Shown here piece by piece: positions 8,013-16,159 of a stretch of 64,000 nucleotides of DNA. The stretch comes from Sarcina sp. DSM 11001 (GTDB taxonomy: Bacteria; Bacillota; Clostridia; Lachnospirales; Lachnospiraceae). Location of the stretch: positions 46,068 to 110,067 of the forward strand of contig NZ_FNFZ01000008.1 of assembly GCF_900101015.1 (NCBI RefSeq), read 5' to 3'. The position numbers and the translations under genes were made by a program. Each line of letters opens with the position of its first letter. The first letter of the stretch is position 1. The notes under the pieces were generated by a model. The model was given only the letters and a program-made list of their open reading frames with translations, was not told the DNA's origin and searched no databases.

Positions 8013-9116
8013 ATGGATAACTGGTATTACCTGATGAACGGCGATGAAATTGTGATGCTGCTCCGCCAGGTACAGAATCTCGATGAGATGTCCTATGTCG
8101 AGGCAGAACGGCGCTCCTCCTATGTCCCTTATGGCTTCACCACACCAGACGCCTGGATCGAGAGCCGGCAGATTGCGAAGCACCGTAAGCAGATCTATGC
8201 CATGATGCAGGACTGGGGCCTCCACCGCCGCAAGGGCTTTATCGCCTTCACCCACTGCGCCTCTCTGACCGATTCGTTCTGGATCAAGGCCGCGGACAGT
8301 GATCTGACATGGAAAGATGTGAACCTGTTTGAAAATCCTTTCAATGAAGTAGTCGCGCACCTCGCGTTTGACGGGGCCGGTCTGTATGGAAAAAACCTGT
8401 ATGCCACTTCTCCCGAGTTTGCCACGTCGGGTTCCTACGAAAAATGCTGGCGGCGGACAGAACAGGGCATTTTTCTGTATAAGCGGGGAAGCAGCGGTGC
8501 AGTGAATGCCGATGCCGGTATGGAGCCCTTTTCCGAAAAGCTGACGAGCGATCTTCTGGACGCAGCGGGCTTTGCGCATGTCCCCTATACACTGGAAAAA
8601 TACCACCAGAAACTTGCTTCCGTATGTCCTCTTTTCACCAGTGAGCAGTCCGGTTTTGTGTCTTTCGCGGCTTTTTCTCAAATAGATGTCGTCAATCCCC
8701 GGGAGATTATGGAGACTATTGAGCGGGTCGCGGATGAAGACCGGTTCCGGGAAATGGTCATTGCAGATGCCATCTCATTGAATGTCGACAGACATCAGGA
8801 AAATTACGGGTTCCTGATCAACAACAGGACCGGTGCTGTAGAAGGTTTTGCTCCCCTGTTTGACCACAATCTGGCCCAGCTCCCTTTCCTGATGCAGACG
8901 GACGATGTGCACGAGTATTCGAAAGGACAGGGGCCCCGCATCGGTGCGGAATTCGTCTCTATCGCCAGGGCTGTCCTGACACCCAAATATCGGTCACTTC
9001 TAATCAACCTTAAGGATTTTGAATATGCGGATCCCGGCTTCGGATTTCCTTCCTGGAAGCTGGATCTTCTTAACCGGATCAAAAATGAGCAGATCGACAA
9101 GATCCTGGGTAAATAA
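8013..9116 (+). CDS. HipA-like kinase without an adjacent HipB
   Basis: 367 residues. The C-terminal half carries VDRHQENYGFL, which matches the catalytic loop of HipA-family Ser/Thr kinases (Asp–Arg–His–x–x–Asn), followed by FDHNLA, which matches the metal-binding Asp. The phrase ASLTDSFWIK is typical of the short HipA-like proteins of Firmicutes. Classical HipA phosphorylates glutamyl-tRNA synthetase and is restrained by the DNA-binding antitoxin HipB. No helix-turn-helix gene occurs in the 166 bases upstream or in the neighbourhood, so a toxin role is doubtful. The start has a strong AGGAGG site, and a strong terminator ends the gene. Confidence 0.8.
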   Translation: MDNWYYLMNGDEIVMLLRQVQNLDEMSYVEAERRSSYVPYGFTTPDAWIESRQIAKHRKQIYAMMQDWGLHRRKGFIAFTHCASLTDSFWIKAADSDLTWKDVNLFENPFNEVVAHLAFDGAGLYGKNLYATSPEFATSGSYEKCWRRTEQGIFLYKRGSSGAVNADAGMEPFSEKLTSDLLDAAGFAHVPYTLEKYHQKLASVCPLFTSEQSGFVSFAAFSQIDVVNPREIMETIERVADEDRFREMVIADAISLNVDRHQENYGFLINNRTGAVEGFAPLFDHNLAQLPFLMQTDDVHEYSKGQGPRIGAEFVSIARAVLTPKYRSLLINLKDFEYADPGFGFPSWKLDLLNRIKNEQIDKILGK

Positions 9117-9157
9117 AGAAACCGGAAAGCGGGTATTTCCTGAGAAAAAGATTCAAA

Positions 9158-9209
9158 AACCCCCTTCCGGGCTGTCTGACAGCAGACTGCCCGGAAGGGG
9201 GTTCTTTTT
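9158..9209 (+). terminator. Strong intrinsic terminator after the HipA-like gene
   Basis: A perfect 15-bp stem (9158–9172 with 9189–9203, left arm AACCCCCTTCCGGGC) is extended inward by GTCTG/CAGAC and followed by CTTTTT. It separates the plus-strand block from the convergent ptsI gene. Confidence 0.93.
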
Positions 9210-9341
9210 CAGTTTTCTATTTCAGGTTTTTATTCCAGCTTTTAAAATCCGGTCCTTTTCAGCTTTTACAAAGGTCCTTTTTAATTCAGTTCCTTTTTAA
9301 TCCAGATCTCTTTTTCTCTGAAAACTATCCCTGTTCCCGCA

Positions 9342-10994
9342 TCAGACTTCACTGGGGCTCCACTCGGGGACACCGGTGAGGTCGGTGCTGCGGATGATCT
9401 CACGCAGCGGGAGGACGCTCTTGGCATTGACGGACAGTTCGTCCACGCCCATGCGCAGGAAGGTCTTTGTGAGGGTCGGGTCCGCGCCGAGCTCGCCGCA
9501 GATGCCTACCCATGCGCCGTGTCTGTGGCCGGCATCGACAGTCATCTTGATCGCACGGAGGACTGCAGGATGGTGTGTATCGGCAAAGCGCTCCAGATGA
9601 GCGTTCTGGCGGTCGATTGCGCAGGTGTACTGGGTGAGGTCGTTGGTGCCCAGGGAGAAGAAGTCGACTTCTTCCGCGAGCTCATCCGCGACAAAGACGG
9701 AGGCGGGTGTCTCGACCATGATTCCGATCTGATAATCAGCGACCTTGACGCCTTCGTTGATCAGCTCCTGCTTGCACTCCTCGAGGATAGCCTTGGCTTC
9801 GACCAACTCCCACTTGCTGATGATCATGGGGAACATGATGCCCAGGTTGCCGTAAGCGGAGGCGCGGAGCAGAGCGCGCAGCTGGGTCTTGAAGAAGTCC
9901 TTTCTGGTCAGGCAGATACGGATCGCGCGGAAACCGAGGGCGGGGTTCTCTTCCTTGTCCAGGTTCATGTAGTCGATCGTCTTGTCCGCACCGATGTCGC
10001 AGGTACGGATGACGACGAGCCTGGGGGCGAGAGCTTCGAGGACGCGCTTATAGGCCATGAACTGCTGCTCCTCAGTGGGCTCTTCCTTACTGTTGAGATA
10101 GACAAATTCGGAGCGGAACAGGCCGACACCTTCCGCATCGTTCTCATTGACACTGGCAATGTCTTCAGGGCCGCCGATGTTGGCATAAATGTGGACATTG
10201 CGGCCGTCGATGGTGGTGCTGGGCTTGCCCTTGAGCTCCTGAAGCAGAGCGTCCTTCTTGAGGTCCGCTTCGTATTTGACCTTGAGCTCATCCAGCAGCT
10301 CAGGAGTAGGATCAATGTAGACGCTGTCGGTATAGCCGTCAAGGATGGCCATCTTGCCGTCCCAGCTGTCATCGATATCCTTGCACTGGATCAGGGAAGG
10401 CAGGTTCATGGAGCGGGCCAGGATCGCGGTGTGGCTGTTGGAGGAGCCCTCGCGGGTGATCATACCCAGAAGGAGGGACTTGTCGAGCTTGACGGTCTCC
10501 GAGGGAGCCAGATCTTCCGCGACAAGGATGGCAGGCTCTGTGCCCTGCAGGCTGCTGGTGTCATTGCCCAGAAGGAAATCAAGGACAGCGGTCTCTACGT
10601 CAATGATATCCGCGCTTCTGGCCTTCATGTAAGCGTCATCCATCTCCGCGAACATCTTTGCATACATATCAAAAGCGGTCTTGGTCGCGTACTCGGCAGT
10701 GCGGTTCTGCTCTGTGATGATCTCGCGGGTGGAATCCTGCAGGTCCTCATCCTCAAGCATGAGCTGATGAGCCTCGAAAATCGCCGCGGTCTCTTCGCCC
10801 GCGTCTGCGACAGCCTTCTCATACAGTTCACCCTGCTGGTCGATGGCCTTCTGGAGGGCATCTTCAAAGCGGGCCAGCTCAGCAGCGGAATCTTCCACGA
10901 TCGCGTCGCTGATCTCATAGCTGGGGGTCTTGTAGATCTTGATCTTGCCGATACCGATACGTTTTAAGATACCTTTTCCTTTTGCAGTTATCAT
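9342..10994 (-). CDS. ptsI: PTS Enzyme I (phosphoenolpyruvate–protein phosphotransferase)
   Basis: 550 residues, near the usual 570. It takes phosphate from phosphoenolpyruvate and passes it to HPr, the first step of sugar uptake by the phosphotransferase system. The phosphorylated histidine is His188 in REGSSNSHTAILA. The C-terminal PEP-binding barrel shows GLFRSEFVYL, IRTCDIGADK and the active-site region GICGELGADP. A GGAGGAGG site precedes ATG at 10994. HPr lies upstream on the same strand but is separated by a terminator, so ptsI expression probably depends on read-through or its own promoter. Confidence 0.98.
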   Translation of the reverse strand: MITAKGKGILKRIGIGKIKIYKTPSYEISDAIVEDSAAELARFEDALQKAIDQQGELYEKAVADAGEETAAIFEAHQLMLEDEDLQDSTREIITEQNRTAEYATKTAFDMYAKMFAEMDDAYMKARSADIIDVETAVLDFLLGNDTSSLQGTEPAILVAEDLAPSETVKLDKSLLLGMITREGSSNSHTAILARSMNLPSLIQCKDIDDSWDGKMAILDGYTDSVYIDPTPELLDELKVKYEADLKKDALLQELKGKPSTTIDGRNVHIYANIGGPEDIASVNENDAEGVGLFRSEFVYLNSKEEPTEEQQFMAYKRVLEALAPRLVVIRTCDIGADKTIDYMNLDKEENPALGFRAIRICLTRKDFFKTQLRALLRASAYGNLGIMFPMIISKWELVEAKAILEECKQELINEGVKVADYQIGIMVETPASVFVADELAEEVDFFSLGTNDLTQYTCAIDRQNAHLERFADTHHPAVLRAIKMTVDAGHRHGAWVGICGELGADPTLTKTFLRMGVDELSVNAKSVLPLREIIRSTDLTGVPEWSPSEV

Positions 10995-11012
10995 TGCTAT
11001 CCTCCTCCTGCA

Positions 11013-11069
11013 TATCTATGTGTACATCTGATATCTATTTGTATATCCGATATATATGTGTATATCTGA
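11013..11069. repeat. Three 19-base tandem repeats in the ptsI leader
   Basis: Exact 19-base periods at 11013–11031, 11032–11050 and 11051–11069, consensus TATCTATGTGTATATCTGA. They end just before the ptsI ribosome site. Changes in copy number would alter the distance between any upstream promoter and the gene. Confidence 0.88.
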
Positions 11070-11265
11070 TATGATCCAAGCCGTATAAAACGGAACAGCG
11101 CTCATCGAAATACAGCCGTTTTGCGCATGGAACGATCAATAAGCGCTTATCAAAAAGTGCCGGTCCTCAAAACATTAATGAAAAATATCAGGTAAAAACC
11201 ATCAGGTAAAATCATCATTATGAAAGATTATAAAAGCCGGCAAAAAACCGGGTAAAGAATCCGTG

Positions 11266-11313
11266 AGAAAAGAAAAGGGTGCGCACTGTCCGGAACCCCG
11301 AACAGTCGCACCC
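11266..11313 (-). terminator. Intrinsic terminator of ptsH
   Basis: On the minus strand GGGTGCG and ACTGT pair with ACAGT and CGCACCC (11278–11313, one bulge), followed by TTTTCTTTTCTC (11266–11277). It begins 13 bases after the ptsH stop. Confidence 0.88.
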
Positions 11314-11325
11314 TGGTCAATCTGA

Positions 11326-11583
11326 TTAGAAGTTCTCTTTCAGGAATTTCTCAATTGCCTCTGCGCAGGCACCTTCATCATCGCCTTCGACCTGGACGGT
11401 GATTTCATCATTCTGCTTGACAGCCATGCCCATCAGAGCAAGGAGCTTTCTCATGTCGCAGCTCTTGTCGCCCTTCCAGACCGTGATCTTGGAATTGAAC
11501 TTCTTCGCTTCTTTGACAAGAATTCCAGCGGGACGAGCGTGGATGCCCAACGGATCAGTAACTTTGAATTTGATTTCTTTCAT
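11326..11583 (-). CDS. ptsH: Phosphocarrier HPr with His15 but no Ser46
   Basis: 85 residues. HPr passes phosphate from Enzyme I to sugar-specific EIIA domains. The active histidine is intact: His15 in GIHARPA. A gap-free alignment by eye to Bacillus HPr puts Lys46 (MRKLLALMGM) where Firmicutes HPr normally has the regulatory Ser46 (LKSIMGVMSL). HPr kinase should therefore be unable to modify this protein at the usual site. The window encodes a second HPr-like protein (55006–55284) with the opposite residue pattern. The gene has its own promoter and terminator. A GGAGAACAAC ribosome site precedes the start. Confidence 0.97.
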   Translation of the reverse strand: MKEIKFKVTDPLGIHARPAGILVKEAKKFNSKITVWKGDKSCDMRKLLALMGMAVKQNDEITVQVEGDDEGACAEAIEKFLKENF

Positions 11584-11659
11584 GAATGTTGTTCTCCTTT
11601 TTCCTTCTCAGATAAGGGGTCATGAGGTACATTTTTCTGAGGTTGTCCATACGCCCTCA

Positions 11660-11705
11660 GACACTGGAAATATTATACTACGAAATAATTGAAGAAAAAA
11701 CAGCA
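11660..11705 (-). promoter_or_regulatory. Candidate ptsH promoter
   Basis: A perfect TATAAT -10 box lies at 11672–11677 (minus strand), in an AT-rich stretch about 90 bases upstream of the ptsH start. The -35 region is only a T-run. Confidence 0.5.
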
Positions 11706-11793
11706 AATTCAACTTTTTTTACAAAGTATAGAAAATGATTCCTTCTCTTTTCAGCATATTCACCAGTATTATGTACTGTTTTGTGGAAATTTA

Positions 11794-11834
11794 CGTTTCC
11801 AGTCACACGCCGGCCGGCGTGTGACCGGGAAACG
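11794..11834. repeat. Long palindrome, family A dispersed element
   Basis: The centre, 11802–11825, is a perfect 24-bp palindrome with half-site GTCACACGCCGG. It is flanked by CGTTTCC on the left and its complement GGAAACG on the right, giving a 41-base hairpin. Related but less perfect elements lie at 26945–26982, 49617–49642 and 57491–57533. It lies between the EIIBCA stop and the ptsH promoter and could act as a terminator or transcript-end stabiliser, though no T-run follows. Confidence 0.88.
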
Positions 11835-11875
11835 CGAAAAACCCTGGAATAGTCAAAGAGCAGCCGGTACCGGAT

Positions 11876-13753
11876 TTACTGGACACCGCACTTGACATCA
11901 TCATAATCGTCAGCATTGGTGAGAAGGACGACTACGGTGTCGGGGTGGCCTGCAGCTTTGATCTTGTCAATGTCGAAGTTGAGGATGAGCTGGCCGGCCT
12001 TGACCTGGTCGCCTTCAGCAACCTGAGGATCGAAGCCGTCGCCGTTCATGGCAACTGTGTCGACGCCGACGTGGATCAGAAGTTCCATGCCGGAAGGAGT
12101 TGAAAGGCCGATCGCGTGCTTGGAATCCGCTACGGAAGTGATCTCGCCGTCAAACGGAGCTACGACATAGCCCGCGGAAGGACGAATGCCTACGCCGTCG
12201 CCGAGGACACCACTTGCAAAGGTCTCGTCTTCGATATCATCACGGGCAATGACTTCACCGTTCGAAGGAGCCTTGACCACGCCTGCGGAGCAGCTGATGA
12301 CGGTCTGCTCGGGAACCTTGATCTGCTCTACAGGAGCTGCGGGAGCTTTCTTCTTCTCTTCCTCTTTCCAGAACATCCATGTGCCCGCGAAGGCGATGCC
12401 GCCTGCGATGGCAAGGACGATCGTGTACATCACGGGATTAGAAACGGTCAGGTAGCCGGGAATACCGGTAACGCCGTAAGCGGTTGCGCCGAAGCCCATG
12501 AATGCAGCGAGCAGCGCGCCGACGGCACCGCCGATCATACCGCAGATGAAGGGCTTGAAGAAGCGCATGTTGACACCGAAGATGGCGGGCTCGGTGATAC
12601 CGAGAGCCGCGGACATGGAGGACGGGATCGCGACGGATTTGGTCTTCTGGTTCTTGACCTTGAGACCGACCGCAAGGCAGGCGCCGAACTGTGCGAAGTT
12701 GGCGGCGGAAGCGATGGGCATCCATGTGTTCAGACCGGTCTCAGCAAGCATGCCAGCCTCGATGACGTTGTACATATGGTGCAGGCCCATGACGACGGTC
12801 CAGGGATAGATCGCGCCCATGATACCGGAACCAATGGGGTTGCGGACAAGGATCTTGGCGCCGGCCAGAACGTAGGTCTCCAGAGTGGAGAAGATCGGTC
12901 CGACGATCCAGAGGGTCAGGAATGCGGTGGCCAGAACGGTGCAGAGAGGGGTGACAAACAGGTCGATCATCTCCGGCACATGCTTATGCAGCCATTTCTC
13001 GATAATACTCATGAGCCAGACTGCTATAATGACCGGGATGACATGGCCCTGATAGCCGGATCTCTGGATCGTGACGATGTTGCCGATCAGGTGCCATCTG
13101 GGGATGACGCCGTCCGTGACGCCGAAGAAGCTGTTGATGGCGTCTGTGTTCGCGACATTCCAGCCGTTCAGGAAAGCGGAGTGGATCATCAGAAGACCGA
13201 TGACTGCGCCGAGGAACAGGTTGCCGCCAAAGACACGGGCCGCTGATACGGCGACGATGACAGGCAGGTAAGCGAAAGCGGTATTCGCGACTGTATCAAG
13301 GAATGCAAACCAGTCGCTGTTGCCGAAGCCCAGGCCGGGGATCTTCGCGAGAGCCTCGACGAGACCCATCATAAGACCGGAAGCGACGATGGCGGGAAGG
13401 ATCGGGACGAAAACATCGCCGACGGTCTTCAGGGCCTGTCTCCAGACAGGTGCCTTTGCCGCTGCCGCCGCCTTGACGTCATCCTTCGTGCCGGCCGCAA
13501 CACCGGTGATCGCGATGAATTCGTCAAAGACCTTGTTGACGGTGCCGGTGCCGATGATCAGCTGGAGCTGTCCGTTGGACTCGAACATGCCCTTGACGCC
13601 ATCGACTTCCTCTAGAGCCGCCTTGTTGACTTTCCCGTTATCCGCGATAACGAGACGCAGCCTTGTCGCGCAGTGCGCGGCGGAGACCACGTTTGCGCCG
13701 CCTCCGATATTATCGGAGATCTCTTGCGCACATTTACGGTAATCCAATGCCAT
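11876..13753 (-). CDS. PTS EIIBCA permease, glucoside/sucrose/trehalose family
   Basis: 625 residues in the order EIIB–EIIC–EIIA. EIIB (1–90) has the phosphorylated Cys28 (SAAHCATRLRL). EIIC (about 110–460) shows repeated membrane segments and the family signature ITEPAIFGVN. EIIA (about 490–620) accepts phosphate from HPr on His561 (LLIHVGVDTV). The sugar cannot be read with certainty; the family imports sucrose, trehalose or beta-glucosides as phosphates. The nearby LacI regulator and amylosucrase-like enzyme suggest sucrose, but amylosucrase needs unphosphorylated sucrose. The promoter carries a perfect cre-type operator. A GGGAGGAAA ribosome site precedes the start. Confidence 0.95.
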   Translation of the reverse strand: MALDYRKCAQEISDNIGGGANVVSAAHCATRLRLVIADNGKVNKAALEEVDGVKGMFESNGQLQLIIGTGTVNKVFDEFIAITGVAAGTKDDVKAAAAAKAPVWRQALKTVGDVFVPILPAIVASGLMMGLVEALAKIPGLGFGNSDWFAFLDTVANTAFAYLPVIVAVSAARVFGGNLFLGAVIGLLMIHSAFLNGWNVANTDAINSFFGVTDGVIPRWHLIGNIVTIQRSGYQGHVIPVIIAVWLMSIIEKWLHKHVPEMIDLFVTPLCTVLATAFLTLWIVGPIFSTLETYVLAGAKILVRNPIGSGIMGAIYPWTVVMGLHHMYNVIEAGMLAETGLNTWMPIASAANFAQFGACLAVGLKVKNQKTKSVAIPSSMSAALGITEPAIFGVNMRFFKPFICGMIGGAVGALLAAFMGFGATAYGVTGIPGYLTVSNPVMYTIVLAIAGGIAFAGTWMFWKEEEKKKAPAAPVEQIKVPEQTVISCSAGVVKAPSNGEVIARDDIEDETFASGVLGDGVGIRPSAGYVVAPFDGEITSVADSKHAIGLSTPSGMELLIHVGVDTVAMNGDGFDPQVAEGDQVKAGQLILNFDIDKIKAAGHPDTVVVLLTNADDYDDVKCGVQ

Positions 13754-13842
13754 AACGGTTTCCTCCCTTTATGGAGACGGATCCGCTTATCCGCAGAACC
13801 GTCTGTGAAAAAGTTAAATGAATTGATACTATGGTTTCCTTT

Positions 13843-13895
13843 TGTAAACGTTTTCAGTCCGACTTTATTTTATTTTAATTTATGTTGTTTGTAAA
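13843..13895 (-). promoter_or_regulatory. EIIBCA promoter with cre/LacI-type operator
   Basis: On the minus strand, TTTACA (13890–13895) and TAAAAT (13867–13872) are 17 bases apart. The site at 13843–13856 (TGTAAACGTTTTCA on the plus strand) matches every position of the CcpA consensus TGWNANCGNTNWCA and covers roughly +4 to +17, where binding would block transcription. A second near match, TGAAAACGATTGCA, lies at 13984–13997. CcpA or the neighbouring LacI-family protein could bind. Confidence 0.82.
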
Positions 13896-14136
13896 CTGCT
13901 ATTTTTCCAAATAAACCGGAGAGGTTTTTGTGCATATTTACGGAATGTATGGAGTATTTCCGACAGATAGTACAAAAGCAGGTTGAAAACGATTGCAAAC
14001 ACGCTAAAAAAAATTCAGAAAAATTTCAGAACAGACCGGGCAGCCTCAGGCTGTATAACACAGCCATGTTCAGTATAAGGCAACAGTATAAGGGAGACTG
14101 TCGCGCGGAGGTCCGGCCGCTGACTCCCATTTCAGT

Positions 14137-14248
14137 CACTCAGACCCAGATCCTTAAAGGCTTTGGCAAGCCCGTCCTCTGGACTTTTGGGGACTTTTTT
14201 ATTCACTCAGGCCCAGATCCTTAAAGGCTTTGGCAAGCCCGTCTTCTG
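14137..14248. repeat. 45-base direct repeat copying the 3' end of the HAD gene
   Basis: Bases 14137–14181 match 14204–14248 with two mismatches, at a period of 67 bases. The second copy is the end of the HAD gene, including its stop region. The first lies downstream in non-coding sequence, and its frame would also end in LGSE-stop. This looks like a local duplication or the remnant of a second gene copy. Confidence 0.88.
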
Positions 14249-15041
14249 TGACGGCAGGGCAGATGATGTCGCTCTCCTTCTGGAGAGCTTTGCTGCCGTT
14301 GGCCATACAGACACTGGTCCCGACAGTTCGGATCATTTCGATATCGTTCATACTGTCTCCAAAGCCGATAGTATCCTCAACCGGGACGCCCAGATATTCA
14401 CACACGCGGAGGACGCCGCGTCCCTTGTCGAAGGCGCGGTTGATCAGTTCGCCGTTCAGGCAGGGGTGGGCCGGATCGCTGATCTCCTGGATCACAAAAT
14501 CAAAGTCTTTTTCCAGAAGGTTCCTGGCCGGTGCCAGCTGTTCATCCCTCAGGCACATGATGACAACTTTATAGACAGGATCTGTGCCGTCAAATTCCGA
14601 CATAGGCCGGATATTGAGGCTCTCCGCCAGGGCTTTTCTCCAGCGCTCGATCTCGCTGTTGCCCTTGGCTCCGGCGTTGTCGGCCAGAAAGCTTCCCAGG
14701 TCTTCATCGCCGTAGGTCGCCCCCTTTGTCTCGACGGTGCAGAAAACTCCTTCAGCGTGGAGAGAGTCCAGCGCGGTCTTTGCCTGGTCTGCAGTCATCG
14801 GATGATCATAGATCACTTCACTGCCGACTGTGACATACCCGCCTGCGCTCGCCACGACGCCGTCAAAGCCATACTTTAAAAGAGGAGAGAGCATGGCGTA
14901 ATTCCTGCCCGAACACAGAAATACCTTGTGTCCCTTTGCCTGCGCGCTCCGGATCGCCCTGAGAGCGCTGTCCGGAGGTGTATTGGAACCCGCTTCTGTC
15001 AGAGTCCCGTCTATATCAAGAAAAATCAGTTTAGTGCTCAT
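14199..15041 (-). CDS. Cof-type HAD-IIB sugar-phosphate phosphatase
   Basis: 280 residues with the complete HAD motif set: DIDGTLT at the N-terminus (nucleophile and acid Asp), CSGRN (motif II), a later Lys, and GFGDSMNDIEMI (motif IV). The large cap domain is of the IIB/Cof type. Relatives dephosphorylate sugar phosphates or FMN-like substrates. Its place between a PTS permease and a LacI regulator suggests a sugar phosphate, but this is inference. An AAGGAATTC site precedes the start. Confidence 0.93.
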   Translation of the reverse strand: MSTKLIFLDIDGTLTEAGSNTPPDSALRAIRSAQAKGHKVFLCSGRNYAMLSPLLKYGFDGVVASAGGYVTVGSEVIYDHPMTADQAKTALDSLHAEGVFCTVETKGATYGDEDLGSFLADNAGAKGNSEIERWRKALAESLNIRPMSEFDGTDPVYKVVIMCLRDEQLAPARNLLEKDFDFVIQEISDPAHPCLNGELINRAFDKGRGVLRVCEYLGVPVEDTIGFGDSMNDIEMIRTVGTSVCMANGSKALQKESDIICPAVTEDGLAKAFKDLGLSE

Positions 15042-15057
15042 AGATATTTTGAATTCC

Positions 15058-15117
15058 TTTATTCTGTATCTCTCTATTTTGTATCTCTTTATTTCGTATC
15101 TCTTTATTTTATGTCAG
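15058..15117. repeat. 15-base tandem repeats in the HAD leader
   Basis: Units at 15058–15072, 15073–15087 and 15088–15102 share TTTATTxTGTATCTC, with a degenerate fourth copy to 15117. They lie within 80 bases upstream of the HAD start. Confidence 0.85.
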
Positions 15118-15175
15118 GAGTGCGTCGAAATGTAGTTCCGGTGCCGTTTTAAGAAAGGGCAGGTCTTCTGTCAGC

Positions 15176-16159
15176 TCAGACGGAACCGCGCTCCACGATC
15201 ATATACTGCAGCCTTGTCTGGCGCACGCGGCCGGCGTCTTTTCCCTCATCGATCAGCTCCAGGAGGAGCCTCGCGGCTTCTTCACCGCACTGGCGGAAAA
15301 AGAAGTGGGCTGTGGTCAGGCCGGGTATGGAGACATTGTCGACCCAGCTGTCACCTACACCGACGATACTCACGTCCCCGGGGACGTTCCTGCCGGCTTC
15401 GCGCAGGGCGCAGAGGGCGCCCATGGCCATGGTATCGGTGGCGCAGACCACGGCATCCAGGTCAGGATGCCTGGCAAGGAGGTTCTGCATGGCTGTCTTT
15501 CCCCCCTTCGCTTCAAAAGTACTGGTCTCTATGGGAAGGGGGATGTCCAGGCCTGCTTCCCGCAGAGCCGCCTCCGCGCCGCAGCGTCTGTTGCGGCCGG
15601 CGGCGATATCCTCCTCGGGGGCGCTGATCATCACGATCTTCTGCCTTCCCCGGGCTATGAGCAGTGTCGTCAGGTCCTTGACGGCATGAAAATCGTCATG
15701 GCAGATGCAGGGGAAGCCCTCAATATCCTGTCCGGTGATGACCACCGGTACGCGGCAGCGGCGGATCGCATCCTCGATCCTTCCGTCAAATACAGTGCCC
15801 ATCAGGATGATCCCTGACACCTGGTTTTCCTGCATGCTCTCCAGATAGCGCAGTTCTGTTTCCGTATTGTGGTCAGTACATCCCAGGACAGTCATGAAAT
15901 TGCGTTCAAACAGCTTCCGGGACGCGCCGGCAGTGATCTGACTGACGGAATCCGAGTAGATCCGGGGCACGATGATCCCCACCTGATTGATCCTGCCTGT
16001 GCGCATCGTCTGGGCCAGCGGATTGGGCCGGTAACCGGTCTCCTCGATCGCCTTTCTGACACGCTCTCTCTTTTCTTCGCTGATGGAGCCGCCGTTAATA
16101 TACCGGCTTACAGCCGCGGGGGATACCCCCGCGAGCTGCGCAACTTCTTTAATTGTCAT
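15176..16159 (-). CDS. LacI-family sugar-responsive regulator
   Basis: 327 residues. The N-terminus MTIKEVAQLAGVSPAAVSRY is a LacI helix-turn-helix, followed by the hinge YRPNPLAQTMRTG and a periplasmic-binding-protein-like sensor domain. Its start overlaps the end of the amylosucrase gene by 11 bases, so the two are translationally coupled and co-transcribed. It probably controls the amylosucrase and EIIBCA promoters, which share an operator of the LacI/CcpA type. The effector is unknown; sucrose or a derived sugar is a fair guess. Confidence 0.94.
   Translation of the reverse strand: MTIKEVAQLAGVSPAAVSRYINGGSISEEKRERVRKAIEETGYRPNPLAQTMRTGRINQVGIIVPRIYSDSVSQITAGASRKLFERNFMTVLGCTDHNTETELRYLESMQENQVSGIILMGTVFDGRIEDAIRRCRVPVVITGQDIEGFPCICHDDFHAVKDLTTLLIARGRQKIVMISAPEEDIAAGRNRRCGAEAALREAGLDIPLPIETSTFEAKGGKTAMQNLLARHPDLDAVVCATDTMAMGALCALREAGRNVPGDVSIVGVGDSWVDNVSIPGLTTAHFFFRQCGEEAARLLLELIDEGKDAGRVRQTRLQYMIVERGSV

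Noticed and set aside
11794-11834. Palindrome as a classical intrinsic terminator of the EIIBCA gene
   Set aside because: No T-run follows on either strand and related copies lie in other gene gaps, so it is better described as a dispersed repeat, although it may still affect transcript ends.
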